IMG/VR virus record: IMGVR_UViG_3300034418_003744
Span: 1-21,291 of that record
Source: a virus
Strand: one strand, 5' to 3'
Length of the DNA stretch: 21,291 bases
The translations under genes and the position numbers were made by a program. Shown here piece by piece: positions 6,676 to 12,087 of the stretch. Below the pieces are notes generated by a model, which saw nothing but the letters and a program-made list of their open reading frames with translations, did not search any database and was not told where the DNA came from. The number at the start of each line of letters is the position of its first letter. The first letter of the stretch is position 1.

Positions 6676-6801
6676 CTATAAACCTAGTAGTGCGTCTACT
6701 AGGACAATTGGTAGTGCGTGCAAAAGAATTAGCCCAAGTGAGCAAAATGTAATTATGATTGTGTAGCCGATAGGTCGGCGTATTGCATACCAGATTCTCA
6801 T
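6676..6801 (-). CDS. Small membrane protein, 41 aa
   Basis: The ATG at 6801 overlaps the stop of the upstream zinc-finger gene as TAATG, and the stop lies twelve bases before the next gene start. The protein begins with a basic MRIWYAIRRP and continues with one long hydrophobic stretch (IGYTIIITFCSLGLILLHAL, then PIVLVDALLGL), enough for one or two membrane passes with the N-terminus probably inside. No lysis genes are nearby, so a role in the host envelope during early infection is a guess. Support comes from tight coupling and clear topology. Confidence 0.6.
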   Translation of the reverse strand: MRIWYAIRRPIGYTIIITFCSLGLILLHALPIVLVDALLGL

Positions 6802-6989
6802 TAGCTCATAGTGGTAACTAGCTCAGGGTGGCACTCGTCAAAGTGGTTTTCCCAAGCTAGGTTCTTGCTCTTGAATTGGTGTGTCCATTCACATTCTGTG
6901 CAGTTGTATCGCATCCAAACTGGATCGCTAAAGTCGATTTTTGCAAATGGGTATAGCTTCCACTCGCTACTCTTTGTTGCTGTGTTCAT
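6801..6989 (-). CDS. Small C2HC-type zinc-finger protein, 62 aa
   Basis: Start chosen at the ATG at 6989 because AAGGGAAGGAAAC lies just upstream; a longer TTG frame would cover the repeat-rich leader. The protein begins MNTATKSSEWKLYPFAKI and contains C-T-E-C, then WTHQF, later W-E-N-H-F-D-E-C-H, giving a plausible set of zinc ligands (two Cys in the first knuckle; His and Cys in the second). Function unknown. It is the first gene after the only sizeable minus-strand intergenic stretch in this half (6990-7074), so it probably heads a transcription unit that runs towards the left edge. Confidence 0.6.
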   Translation of the reverse strand: MNTATKSSEWKLYPFAKIDFSDPVWMRYNCTECEWTHQFKSKNLAWENHFDECHPELVTTMS

Positions 6990-7074
6990 TTTGTTTCCTT
7001 CCCTTGTTGTTGAGACAACTCTATGAGACAAATTAGAGCAAGGAAAGTATGTTTTGGCGGTTGTTATAGAACCG
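6990..7074 (-). promoter_or_regulatory. Intergenic leader with direct and inverted repeats
   Basis: Eighty-five bases between the RusA stop and the start of 6801-6989, the longest minus-strand gap in the early region. TGAGACAA occurs twice (7011-7018 and 7024-7031, 13 bases apart). A perfect inverted repeat, GTTGT-TGAG-ACAAC, spans 7006-7019 and includes the first copy. These lie just upstream of the ribosome binding site, where an operator would act. A TANNNT -10-like hexamer is present on the minus strand but no convincing -35 was found, so the promoter itself is only inferred from position. Confidence 0.4.
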
Positions 7075-7470
7075 TTACATTTCGGCTATTTTGATGTCTG
7101 CGCCCTGAAAGTCGGTTGCGTAGACCTTTGTTGCCCTTAGCTCGATCACCTGAGAGTCGTCTCCCCAAACCATTCCTGATTGCCCAATCCCGTCGAGTGC
7201 TCCGCGAGCCAGCTTGTCGATGTCCGGTGGGACGATAGGAAGTGCTCTGTCTTTTTCCTTCACCGTCTTTGGTCTAGGTAGGTAGAACACTATGTCTACC
7301 CTGATCGGGCCGAGCATTAGCTTGTGTTCCTCAGTGACTTGAGCCAGGCACTCGTCTGCAATTGCTTTGCGCCAGACCTTGAGCGCGTTACCTGCGGCCT
7401 CGACTACTCGACCGTTATAGACACGCTTAGAGCCTTGCGGTTTAGGTAGTCCTTCAATCCTCAGTTGCAC
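7075..7470 (-). CDS. rusA: RusA-type Holliday junction resolvase
   Basis: 131 aa, the usual length for RusA. The N-terminal strand GLPKPQGSKRVY resembles the family start. The acidic catalytic block is visible: PPDIDKLARGALDGI (D83, D85, D93), then GMVWGDDSQV (D104, D105), matching the Mg-binding aspartates that cut four-way junctions. It works as a dimer on phage recombination or replication intermediates and would clear branched DNA before packaging. It follows SSB and the recombination genes in the same transcription direction. The start GTG at 7470 lies 16 bases inside the upstream membrane protein gene, and its ribosome binding site (GGAA) is weak. Confidence 0.9.
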   Translation of the reverse strand: MQLRIEGLPKPQGSKRVYNGRVVEAAGNALKVWRKAIADECLAQVTEEHKLMLGPIRVDIVFYLPRPKTVKEKDRALPIVPPDIDKLARGALDGIGQSGMVWGDDSQVIELRATKVYATDFQGADIKIAEM

Positions 7471-7621
7471 GGTTCCAGTTTAGTGCGAGGGCAAGGCTAA
7501 GCAGGATTGCCCAGCCATAGCCCACGAACTGCAAGAAGCCAGACGACTCAAGCGACAACGCGACGAGCGTCATCACAAGAAGCAGAATCGTAATCCTGCC
7601 CGCCCATTTAGAACGGAGCAT
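7454..7621 (-). CDS. Small two-TM membrane protein, 55 aa
   Basis: Chosen start is the ATG at 7621, inside the last codons of the SSB gene, because an AAGGAAG ribosome binding site sits a few bases before it; the longer frame is an antisense-like arginine/serine-rich extension and was rejected. The protein has a basic start (MLRSKWAGR) and two hydrophobic spans, ITILLLVMTLVALSL (about residues 10-24) and FVGYGWAILLSLALAL (about 32-47), ending with a short charged tail NWNRATED. It looks like a hairpin membrane protein with both ends inside. Function unknown; it is placed among replication genes rather than lysis genes. Confidence 0.6.
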   Translation of the reverse strand: MLRSKWAGRITILLLVMTLVALSLESSGFLQFVGYGWAILLSLALALNWNRATED

Positions 7622-7883
7622 CTGCTTCCTTGACCGTGACGTTGTTGAAGTGCATTGCTGCGTTCTGTCTCGGCTGGTTGTCTTTGCCGGTGTAGGACTC
7701 AAGCCTGACTGAGACATCGCCCGTGACCTCGACCTCCGAGCCAATAGTCGGGCGTGCATCCGTCCAGACCGTGACGTAGTTCTTTCGATCTTCACCGTCG
7801 AACCCCTTTAGTGTTTCGATTAGCTTGAAGCCGTGACCTTCGATGTGCCAGGCAACCTCGCCGCTTACTTTTCCTTTAGCCAT
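7608..7883 (-). CDS. ssb: SSB-like single-stranded DNA-binding protein
   Basis: 91 aa, shorter than cellular SSB. Alternating beta-strand pattern (VSGEVAWHIEGHGFKLIETL, KNYVTVWTD, GSEVEVTGDVSVRLESY) fits an OB-fold. The C-terminus (KEADAPF) resembles the acidic D-x-P-F tip by which SSB proteins recruit partner enzymes. It would coat ssDNA during phage replication and recombination. It lies between the replication initiator region and RusA, and a strong ACGGAGGAAT ribosome binding site precedes the ATG. Family assignment rests on pattern and context rather than on a long conserved motif. Confidence 0.65.
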   Translation of the reverse strand: MAKGKVSGEVAWHIEGHGFKLIETLKGFDGEDRKNYVTVWTDARPTIGSEVEVTGDVSVRLESYTGKDNQPRQNAAMHFNNVTVKEADAPF

Positions 7884-8002
7884 TATTCCTCCGTAGGTTT
7901 TTCTTTTACTTTACTTTGAGGCTCCGACAATGTGCGAACCATTGACGCAATCACGATTCCCGCAAGACCGGATGCCAGGTAGAACTTCGTCTCCGTCCTC
8001 AT
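7883..8002 (-). CDS. Possible nested small membrane protein (alternative frame)
   Basis: An open frame that overlaps the end of the HNH-like gene in another frame and ends in TAATG on the ssb start. From the ATG at 8002 it encodes 39 aa with a hydrophobic span (FYLASGLAGIVIASMV) and a charged tail; another ATG at 8038 would give 51 aa. The frame stays open back to 8170, where an ATGA overlap occurs. No convincing ribosome binding site was found, so this may be coincidence. Confidence 0.25.
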   Translation of the reverse strand: MRTETKFYLASGLAGIVIASMVRTLSEPQSKVKEKPTEE

Positions 8003-8165
8003 CGACTGGCGTAACCAAGTCCTCAGCGAATCCGCCATGCCAGGGTAAGCAGTCTCCGATTTTCTGTTGCTTGCGTGCTCGGCAGCCGAAGCAGGTGTCG
8101 TTGCTTTTGCGTGTCGAATTGACCTCAAAGACAATGCCGCACCTAACGCATACCTGTTCCGCCAC
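7911..8165 (-). CDS. Zinc-binding HNH-like protein
   Basis: 84 aa. It has an N-terminal zinc ribbon (CVRCG, later CFGC) and a second half with CLPWHGGF followed by CGNRDCVNGSHI. That last element, a Cys-x-N-x-x-C-V-N-x-x-H-I core, resembles the C-terminal part of small HNH nucleases of actinophages. The usual central histidine pair is not obvious, so nuclease activity is doubtful and a structural or DNA-binding role is possible. The GTG at 8165 lies one base after the replication gene stop. Another frame over the same DNA also stays open, but the cysteine spacing makes this one the real gene. Confidence 0.65.
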   Translation of the reverse strand: MAEQVCVRCGIVFEVNSTRKSNDTCFGCRARKQQKIGDCLPWHGGFAEDLVTPVDEDGDEVLPGIRSCGNRDCVNGSHIVGASK

Positions 8166-8166
8166 G

Positions 8167-8895
8167 TCATAAGCCTAGCCTTTTTCGAATGTCCGCGGGA
8201 GGTGGAGCGGAGTTCTTTTCTAGTTCCTTCATCTGATTGAGGTATTCATTTGATGCCTTGAGTTCTTTTTCCCTTCGGGCCTCGATCCCTGCACGAGCTT
8301 CTGGAGTCGTTGCAGCGTTCTCCCATGCGTCGTTGTTTAGCCAGGTCGCTGGATACTTCGTGAAGTCTGGATCGCGCTTAGGGTCGTTGCGATACACAAT
8401 CACACCGGCAAGGATGTCCTCAAACTTTGCTCGCTTTAGTGCCGATCGAAACGCTCTGAAGGCTTTGGCCTTGTCTAGCTTGCGAGGGTAGCTTGTCCAA
8501 AATTCATCGAACATTTTTTCTGTCTGCGCTTTAGATGGTTCTGTAATGGTTCTATTAAGGTTTTGTACGACAACAGTGTCACCCCTGACGGCCGAATCTG
8601 TCACCCCTGATTGCGATTCTGTCACCCCTGGCAACGTCACCCAATAAAGGTTTGACTTGTATTGCGTCTTGGTTGGAGCGTTCTGCACCTCGACTCGTAA
8701 CTCACCAATTGCCTGTAAGTGTTGGATGTCACGCTGCACGCTTCGCTCGGATGAATTGACCATCTTCGCAAGGGTCGAAATTGATGGCCAAGCACCTATC
8801 TCGCCTTGATGATCGGCGATTGCTAATAGAACTAATCTTGCCCTGCCGTCGGCTTTGGAGTTTTTCCAGACGGCATTCATGATCTCGATGCTCAC
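8167..8895 (-). CDS. Replication initiator, winged-helix N-terminus (lambda O-like layout)
   Basis: 242 aa. Residues about 5-70 form a helix-turn-helix of the type used by phage replication proteins (ARLVLLAIADHQ, then SISTLAKMVNSSERSVQRDIQHL). A flexible linker follows (about 85-115). The C-terminal domain (118-192: FDEFWTSYPRKLDKAKAF, FTKYPATWLNNDAW) is typical of phage replication initiators or helicase-loader proteins; a charged tail completes it. The linker DNA carries an iteron array (8577-8642), so the gene probably encodes the protein that binds its own coding sequence as the origin, as in phage lambda O. The GTG start at 8895 overlaps the upstream stop. No helicase or polymerase gene is in view, so host enzymes are likely recruited. 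Confidence 0.75.
   Translation of the reverse strand: MSIEIMNAVWKNSKADGRARLVLLAIADHQGEIGAWPSISTLAKMVNSSERSVQRDIQHLQAIGELRVEVQNAPTKTQYKSNLYWVTLPGVTESQSGVTDSAVRGDTVVVQNLNRTITEPSKAQTEKMFDEFWTSYPRKLDKAKAFRAFRSALKRAKFEDILAGVIVYRNDPKRDPDFTKYPATWLNNDAWENAATTPEARAGIEARREKELKASNEYLNQMKELEKNSAPPPADIRKRLGL
8577..8642 (-). repeat. Iteron array inside the replication gene; candidate origin
   Basis: The 10-mer GTCACCCCTG (plus strand) occurs at 8578-8587, 8600-8609 and 8621-8630, plus a 7-base partial copy GTCACCC at 8636-8642. Start-to-start spacings are 22, 21 and 15 bases, so the three full copies sit about two helical turns apart. Because of the 22-base step, one copy lies in a different reading frame (protein shows G-D-T instead of G-V-T), yet its bases are unchanged: selection acts on DNA. 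A more A+T-rich stretch, 8500-8576, follows on the downstream side. This is the layout of the lambda origin within gene O. Confidence 0.7.
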
Positions 8896-9095
8896 TTGCG
8901 CTCTAGCTCTCGATAACGCTTGTAAGCCTCAATCGCAAGATAGTCCCTGGAGCCGGCACTTGCTCGACCGGCATGAAAGTAAAGTTGTTTGAGTTCTTGC
9001 GTAATGTCTACACGATCCTTGTCAGTTAGAACTTTGTATTTTGAGCCTTCTAGTGCTCGTCCCCTTGCGTCCCTGGCTATGAGTTCAACGTCCAT
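8892..9095 (-). CDS. Hypothetical protein, 67 aa
   Basis: Not recognised. The start resembles a small DNA-associated protein (MDVELIARDARGRALEG), and the second half is helical and basic (YLAIEAYKRYRELERK). No cysteines, no membrane segment. The ATG at 9095 is preceded by a good AAGGGGAT site, ten bases from the HNH stop, and its TGA overlaps the initiator start (GTGA), so it is likely co-translated with the replication initiator. A helper role in replication is only suggested by that coupling. Confidence 0.6.
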   Translation of the reverse strand: MDVELIARDARGRALEGSKYKVLTDKDRVDITQELKQLYFHAGRASAGSRDYLAIEAYKRYRELERK

Positions 9096-9104
9096 GTAAT
9101 CCCC

Positions 9105-9443
9105 TTAGATTAGAAACGATGGTGGCCCCGACGGAACCTTCCTCCCATCACTCGTGAGTATAAACCAAGCGCCTAAAGGTTTGTCAAATACTGGCGTGTC
9201 GAATCCGTCCCAGCTACCTAGCTTCCAGCCGTGATCGCGAGCGTCGCTTGCGACCTGCGCGTTCTGCTCCATTTGATAGTTGAGCCAAGCGCAAACTCTG
9301 ATTAGGTTGTCTGCTCGATCGAGCTTGATTGAACCGCCCATGCCTTTGTTCCGGCGATGATGTATCTGTAAGCCGTCCTCAGCTCCGCAGTGCCAGCACC
9401 AAGCGTCACGTTCCTTGATGAGTTTGATGAGCTTGGGTTTCAC
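9105..9443 (-). CDS. HNH endonuclease (short, actinophage type)
   Basis: 112 aa. C16-W-H-C19 zinc pair, then LQIHHRRNKGMGGS with tandem H28-H29 and an N-L-I-R-V-C segment, the HNH core. The rest (LNYQMEQNAQVASDARDHGW, later TSDGRKVPSG) is the extended C-terminal part seen in a family of short HNH proteins of actinophages. They are thought to nick DNA, and role in vivo is unknown. The GTG start at 9443 directly follows the previous stop, with AGGGG essentially touching the start, so initiation probably depends on termination of the upstream gene. It lies between recombination genes and the replication module. Confidence 0.8.
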   Translation of the reverse strand: MKPKLIKLIKERDAWCWHCGAEDGLQIHHRRNKGMGGSIKLDRADNLIRVCAWLNYQMEQNAQVASDARDHGWKLGSWDGFDTPVFDKPLGAWFILTSDGRKVPSGPPSFLI

Positions 9444-9445
9444 CC

Positions 9446-9772
9446 CTAAAGTTTAGCCTCCGTCTGCACGAGCTTTGCCTGCGTCGCTACGGCCATGATT
9501 GCCGTCTCTAAGCCTTTGATTTTCATTCGCACGCGGTTAGCCTCAGCCTTGCGTAAGTCGCGCTGTAATCGCGCGTCTGCGGCTTCTAGCTTAGATAGGG
9601 CAGTTCTATCCGCAACCGTACCTTGAGCCTTTATGAAAGCCTTTTGCTCGATTGTATCGAGTTCGTGTTCTGCTTCCGCTAGGGCAATCTCGGCAGCGAA
9701 TAGGGCCTCCGCGCCTTTGCGATTCTCAGCGGTTAGTGTCGCTAGTTCCTGTATCAGTTCCGATGGCAGCAT
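9446..9772 (-). CDS. Coiled-coil protein, 108 aa
   Basis: Almost wholly helical: long alanine- and glutamate-rich heptads from about residue 10 to 100 (LIQELATLTAENRKG, ALSKLEAADARLQRDLRKAE, RMKIKGLETAIM). The TVADRTALSKLEAADARL stretch looks like a family conserved in actinophages near the exonuclease and annealing genes. Composition suggests a dimeric coiled coil rather than an enzyme. Function unknown. Its ATG at 9772 overlaps the end of the 78 aa gene by 47 bases in a different frame. Confidence 0.7.
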   Translation of the reverse strand: MLPSELIQELATLTAENRKGAEALFAAEIALAEAEHELDTIEQKAFIKAQGTVADRTALSKLEAADARLQRDLRKAEANRVRMKIKGLETAIMAVATQAKLVQTEAKL

Positions 9773-9962
9773 ACAAATCCAGTAGGTGAATGATTAGATT
9801 ATGTTGAAAGATGTCGTAGTGCTCACTGTTTCCGGTCAGCCTTGCTTCGATTGCTGCTTCCTCTAGCTCCCGAATCTTTGCTTCCAGTATCAAGTGCCTC
9901 TGCTCGCTCTTGTATTGCCTTGAGGACTGAGGCATCCTGGTTGGCTGCTTTGGCTTTGGCAT
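9726..9962 (-). CDS. Hypothetical helical protein; start uncertain
   Basis: 78 aa from an ATG at 9962 inside the annealing gene, but a TTG further in (before ILEAKIREL, preceded by AGAGG) may be the true start. The core KIRELEEAAIEARLTG, then HNLIIHLLDLYAAIG, is a convincing helical protein. It bridges the 50-base space between the annealing gene stop and the coiled-coil start. The final 15 residues overlap the next gene in another frame. Function unknown. Confidence 0.5.
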   Translation of the reverse strand: MPKPKQPTRMPQSSRQYKSEQRHLILEAKIRELEEAAIEARLTGNSEHYDIFQHNLIIHLLDLYAAIGTDTGTSDTNR

Positions 9963-10368
9963 AGAGCTTCCTTAGTTCGGTTACGTCGCTAATACTATCC
10001 GCTTGCGTCATGAAGTTGTCAATCGGTTTATTCGCTTTCACCATTTCCTCACGCGACGGGCCTTCACCGATACCGGCTAGTCGTAAGCACCTACCGACGG
10101 CTGAAGTCTCCGCATTCTCAAGTGCTGCGGTTGCGTTAGCTCCCGAGCCTCCGTCTATCTCGAACGCGTGACCAGTTGCTTTAGGCAGGTCGTTGGCTTG
10201 GTCGCCTGCCGTGAGGTAGAGCGAGGCTTTGACAACCCATGTCGAAACACTCCGATCACTGGGAGAAGTAAGGTTTTCCGTAATGACTCTGGCATCGGGC
10301 CACTCCTTATGTAGTGCGTTGAGACGTGATTGAACGTCTTGGTAGTTTTCTAAATTGAATCTAGGCAT
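9823..10368 (-). CDS. Putative ssDNA-annealing / recombination protein (ERF/Sak-like)
   Basis: 181 aa from the ATG at 10368; an ATG at 10377 is in frame but its AAGGGG site would touch the codon, whereas for the inner ATG the spacing is ideal. The central motif ENAETSAVGRCLRLAG, with T-S-A-V-G-R and a following G-I-G, is characteristic of a group of actinophage ssDNA-annealing or recombination proteins. The C-terminus is a low-complexity tail (GSKDSGARGSSNRSKADRKQ) that may carry a protein-interaction role. It lies two genes downstream of the YqaJ exonuclease, the classic exonuclease-annealer pairing. The motif is only family-like and no structure was checked. Confidence 0.5.
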   Translation of the reverse strand: MPRFNLENYQDVQSRLNALHKEWPDARVITENLTSPSDRSVSTWVVKASLYLTAGDQANDLPKATGHAFEIDGGSGANATAALENAETSAVGRCLRLAGIGEGPSREEMVKANKPIDNFMTQADSISDVTELRKLYAKAKAANQDASVLKAIQERAEALDTGSKDSGARGSSNRSKADRKQ

Positions 10369-10573
10369 CGTCCTCATCCCCTTCGTAATCCTCCACGAAC
10401 TTCCAGCCTTCGCTCATCCAAATTGGTTGCTCGATTCCCTTGATCGTGAGGTATTTGATTGAACCAGTCTCATCGTGTGTGACTAGACCGGTGACCTTGC
10501 CCGTGACAAACGTCTCGTCGTCTCCGATGCTGCGCATTAGTGTCACGGTATCGTGCAGAAAAATTGAGTTCAC
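10361..10573 (-). CDS. Hypothetical protein, 70 aa
   Basis: Beta-rich small protein (MNSIFLHDTVTLMRSIGDD, FVTGKVTGLVTHD, YLTIKGIEQPIWM) with an acidic end (VEDYEGDEDDA). The alternating strands suggest a small barrel such as an SH3-like fold, but no family was recognised. GTG start overlaps the stop of the exonuclease gene (GTGA), and its end overlaps the annealing gene, so it is expressed between the two and could be a partner in recombination. This is inference from position. Confidence 0.55.
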   Translation of the reverse strand: MNSIFLHDTVTLMRSIGDDETFVTGKVTGLVTHDETGSIKYLTIKGIEQPIWMSEGWKFVEDYEGDEDDA

Positions 10574-11454
10574 TTTGTCCTCTTGATTACTAGGTACGGT
10601 GCTCCGCCTCCGCGTGCTTGACGCTGGGCAAACTTGTAGCGCTTGCCTTCGTGCTCCATGTAGGCAGACTTAGCGTTTCCCATTTGAGCTAGCACCTCTG
10701 ACTTGGCTTTATTGAGTTCGTCTTTTGCTCGATCGTATTCGTCTTGAGCTAAGACTAGGTAATGCCCGCCCTCAATCTCAACTTCCTCGTCGGTGATTTC
10801 CAAGTTCTCCTGGCGCACGGCGTTGTAGGTCGAGTCGGAACCATCCCAAGCCGGACGCTCGCCGGACTGAAGGCTGTCCCAAAAGTCTTGCGCTGCTTGA
10901 CGCTGCTGCCTTATCTGAAAGTCGTCGCGGTCGATGTCTGCCTCTACCCAGTCCATCCCGACTAGGCCGATTATCTTTCCCTTTCGCAAGTCCATCACGT
11001 CCAGGTAGTGCTGCACCTGAGCTTCGTATTGCGGTGGCAATTCGTCCCAGTAGTTGCGTGAGGTCTTGACCTCTAGGATTATCCACTCGCCAGTCTCGAC
11101 ATTGCGAGCCAGCGCGTCTGGGTTTGCGTGTAGGTGTTTGACCTTCGGATGCTGATACGTGCCGGTTGTAAAGACTTCGTAGTCTGGGTTCTGTTCCTGC
11201 CAGATACTTAGGATTGGTTCTTCGAGGACTTGCCCTAGACGCATGGCGAAGTTGGATGTCGCTAGGGATTCGATTAGTCCTGATCGCTTTGCCCATAGTG
11301 CGTAAGCAGACTCCCAAGGATTGAGTCCGAGGATAGTTCCTATCTCCGAGCCTCCAATGCCTTCCTGACGGGCGTGATGCCACTCTGGAGACCCGTTTAC
11401 GAACACGCCTAGTAGTTTTGCCTTATTGAACTCTTGCGGAGCGTGTAGCTTCAT
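10570..11454 (-). CDS. YqaJ-type viral exonuclease
   Basis: 294 aa. The PD-(D/E)xK nuclease motifs are in order: GGSE (34-37), a G-x-x-x-E turn (74-78), NPDALA (111-116) and LEVKTS (127-132) with the catalytic E and K, followed by YEAQVQHYLDVM (143-154) as the conserved helix. The C-terminal 70 residues are a charged helical extension (AQDEYDRAKDELNKAK). YqaJ proteins resect dsDNA ends to give 3-prime overhangs for an annealing protein; the annealer candidate at 9823-10368 is the likely partner. It is the first gene of the early minus-strand operon. ATG at 11454 with a clean AGAGG ribosome binding site and only 29 bases before the divergent whiB. Confidence 0.9.
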   Translation of the reverse strand: MKLHAPQEFNKAKLLGVFVNGSPEWHHARQEGIGGSEIGTILGLNPWESAYALWAKRSGLIESLATSNFAMRLGQVLEEPILSIWQEQNPDYEVFTTGTYQHPKVKHLHANPDALARNVETGEWIILEVKTSRNYWDELPPQYEAQVQHYLDVMDLRKGKIIGLVGMDWVEADIDRDDFQIRQQRQAAQDFWDSLQSGERPAWDGSDSTYNAVRQENLEITDEEVEIEGGHYLVLAQDEYDRAKDELNKAKSEVLAQMGNAKSAYMEHEGKRYKFAQRQARGGGAPYLVIKRTK

Positions 11455-11483
11455 TTGACCTCTTTCGCTAATAGGCTTAGCTT
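11455..11483 (+). promoter_or_regulatory. Divergent gap with candidate whiB promoter
   Basis: Only 29 bases separate the exonuclease and whiB starts, so promoters must lie here or in coding DNA. On the plus strand TTGACC (11455-11460) is followed after 17 bases by TAGCTT (11478-11483), but that puts the -10 against the whiB ATG. The alternative TAGGCT (11472-11477) is six bases before the ATG, the geometry of a leaderless transcript, common in Actinobacteria. No good ribosome binding site precedes whiB, which favours a leaderless start. Confidence 0.35.
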
Positions 11484-11744
11484 ATGTCCGACCTCCGACG
11501 TTTTGACACGGCCTACGTCAATTTTCTACGGAAGATTCACGAAGCCGGTCGCGTGCCGTGTGATGGAAGGGCCAATTTATTTTTCCCCGATGACCTGCCG
11601 AATCCCGAGGCTCGCAAGCTTGCTACAAAAGTAGCAAAGCGGTTATGCCAAGAATGCCCTATCTTGCAGGAATGCTTTACGTACGCAATCGAGTCGAACC
11701 AGCGTCACGGAATCTGGGGAGGAACTTCCCCGAGTGAGCGTTAG
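11484..11744 (+). CDS. whiB: WhiB-like Fe-S transcription regulator
   Basis: 86 aa, a typical phage WhiB length. The four cluster-binding cysteines are present: C26, then C55-x2-C58-x5-C64, followed by the G-I-W-G-G turn (76-80) and TSPSER. The protein binds a [4Fe-4S] cluster and acts with the sigma factor to change transcription; the family is confined to Actinobacteria and their phages, which is the clearest host clue. The N-terminus (MSDLRRFDTAYVNFLRK) resembles a phage-type leader. This is the only plus-strand gene in the window. It is divergent from the exonuclease and converges with the membrane protein at 11741-12085, where the two stops share four bases. It may regulate phage or host genes. 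Confidence 0.9.
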   Translation: MSDLRRFDTAYVNFLRKIHEAGRVPCDGRANLFFPDDLPNPEARKLATKVAKRLCQECPILQECFTYAIESNQRHGIWGGTSPSER

Positions 11745-12085
11745 TCTTTAGCTAGCTCGTCGTCGGTGTCGGGAGTGTCGCTTAGGTCGTCCCAGTCGAA
11801 GTCGCCATCCTGATTGACCTCTAGTGCGTCTTGCACGGCCTCAGAGTCTGACTTTGCTACGGCAGCGCGATAAGCGTTCTGAATGTCTGTCAGCTCAAGC
11901 GTGCCTCTCCATGCAAGGCTAACGCCGATCGTAGTTAGTACGACTGCGAATGCCGAACCAACACCAATGATTGAACCCATTAGCCAGTCACCGGCAACTG
12001 CACCGATAGCAGTGCCTCCGAAGAACGTTGCGAGGGTAAGTCCGAGTGACCTGAGTCCGAACTGCTTTAGGTATTCTTTGAACAT
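11741..12085 (-). CDS. Two-TM membrane protein, possible holin
   Basis: 114 aa from the ATG at 12085, two bases after the endolysin stop, with AAGGA upstream; a longer frame to 12118 is rejected. Two hydrophobic spans lie at about residues 13-35 (RSLGLTLATFFGGTAIGAVAG) and 38-60 (MGSIIGVGSAFAVVLTTIG). The C-terminus is acidic (DFDWDDLSDTPDTDDELAKD). Small size, hairpin topology and position beside the M23 lysin fit a class II-type holin, but a second candidate lies on the other side of the lysin, so one may be a regulator or antiholin. Confidence 0.55.
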   Translation of the reverse strand: MFKEYLKQFGLRSLGLTLATFFGGTAIGAVAGDWLMGSIIGVGSAFAVVLTTIGVSLAWRGTLELTDIQNAYRAAVAKSDSEAVQDALEVNQDGDFDWDDLSDTPDTDDELAKD

Positions 12086-12087
12086 CC

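Noticed and set aside
7058-7074. Short stem (CGGTT/AACCG) after RusA as a terminator
   Set aside because: Only five base pairs with a seven-base loop and no T-run on the transcribed side.
7622-7795. N-terminal extension of the 55 aa membrane protein
   Set aside because: The added residues are an arginine/serine-rich shadow of the SSB gene; an internal ATG has a good ribosome binding site.
10778-11383. 201 aa minus-strand frame inside the exonuclease gene
   Set aside because: It overlaps the exonuclease, which has all nuclease motifs in order; the alternative frame is arginine/serine-rich without motifs, as expected for a shifted frame.
11741-11760. Bidirectional terminator between whiB and the membrane protein gene
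   Set aside because: The converging stops overlap and no stable hairpin with a T-run was seen.
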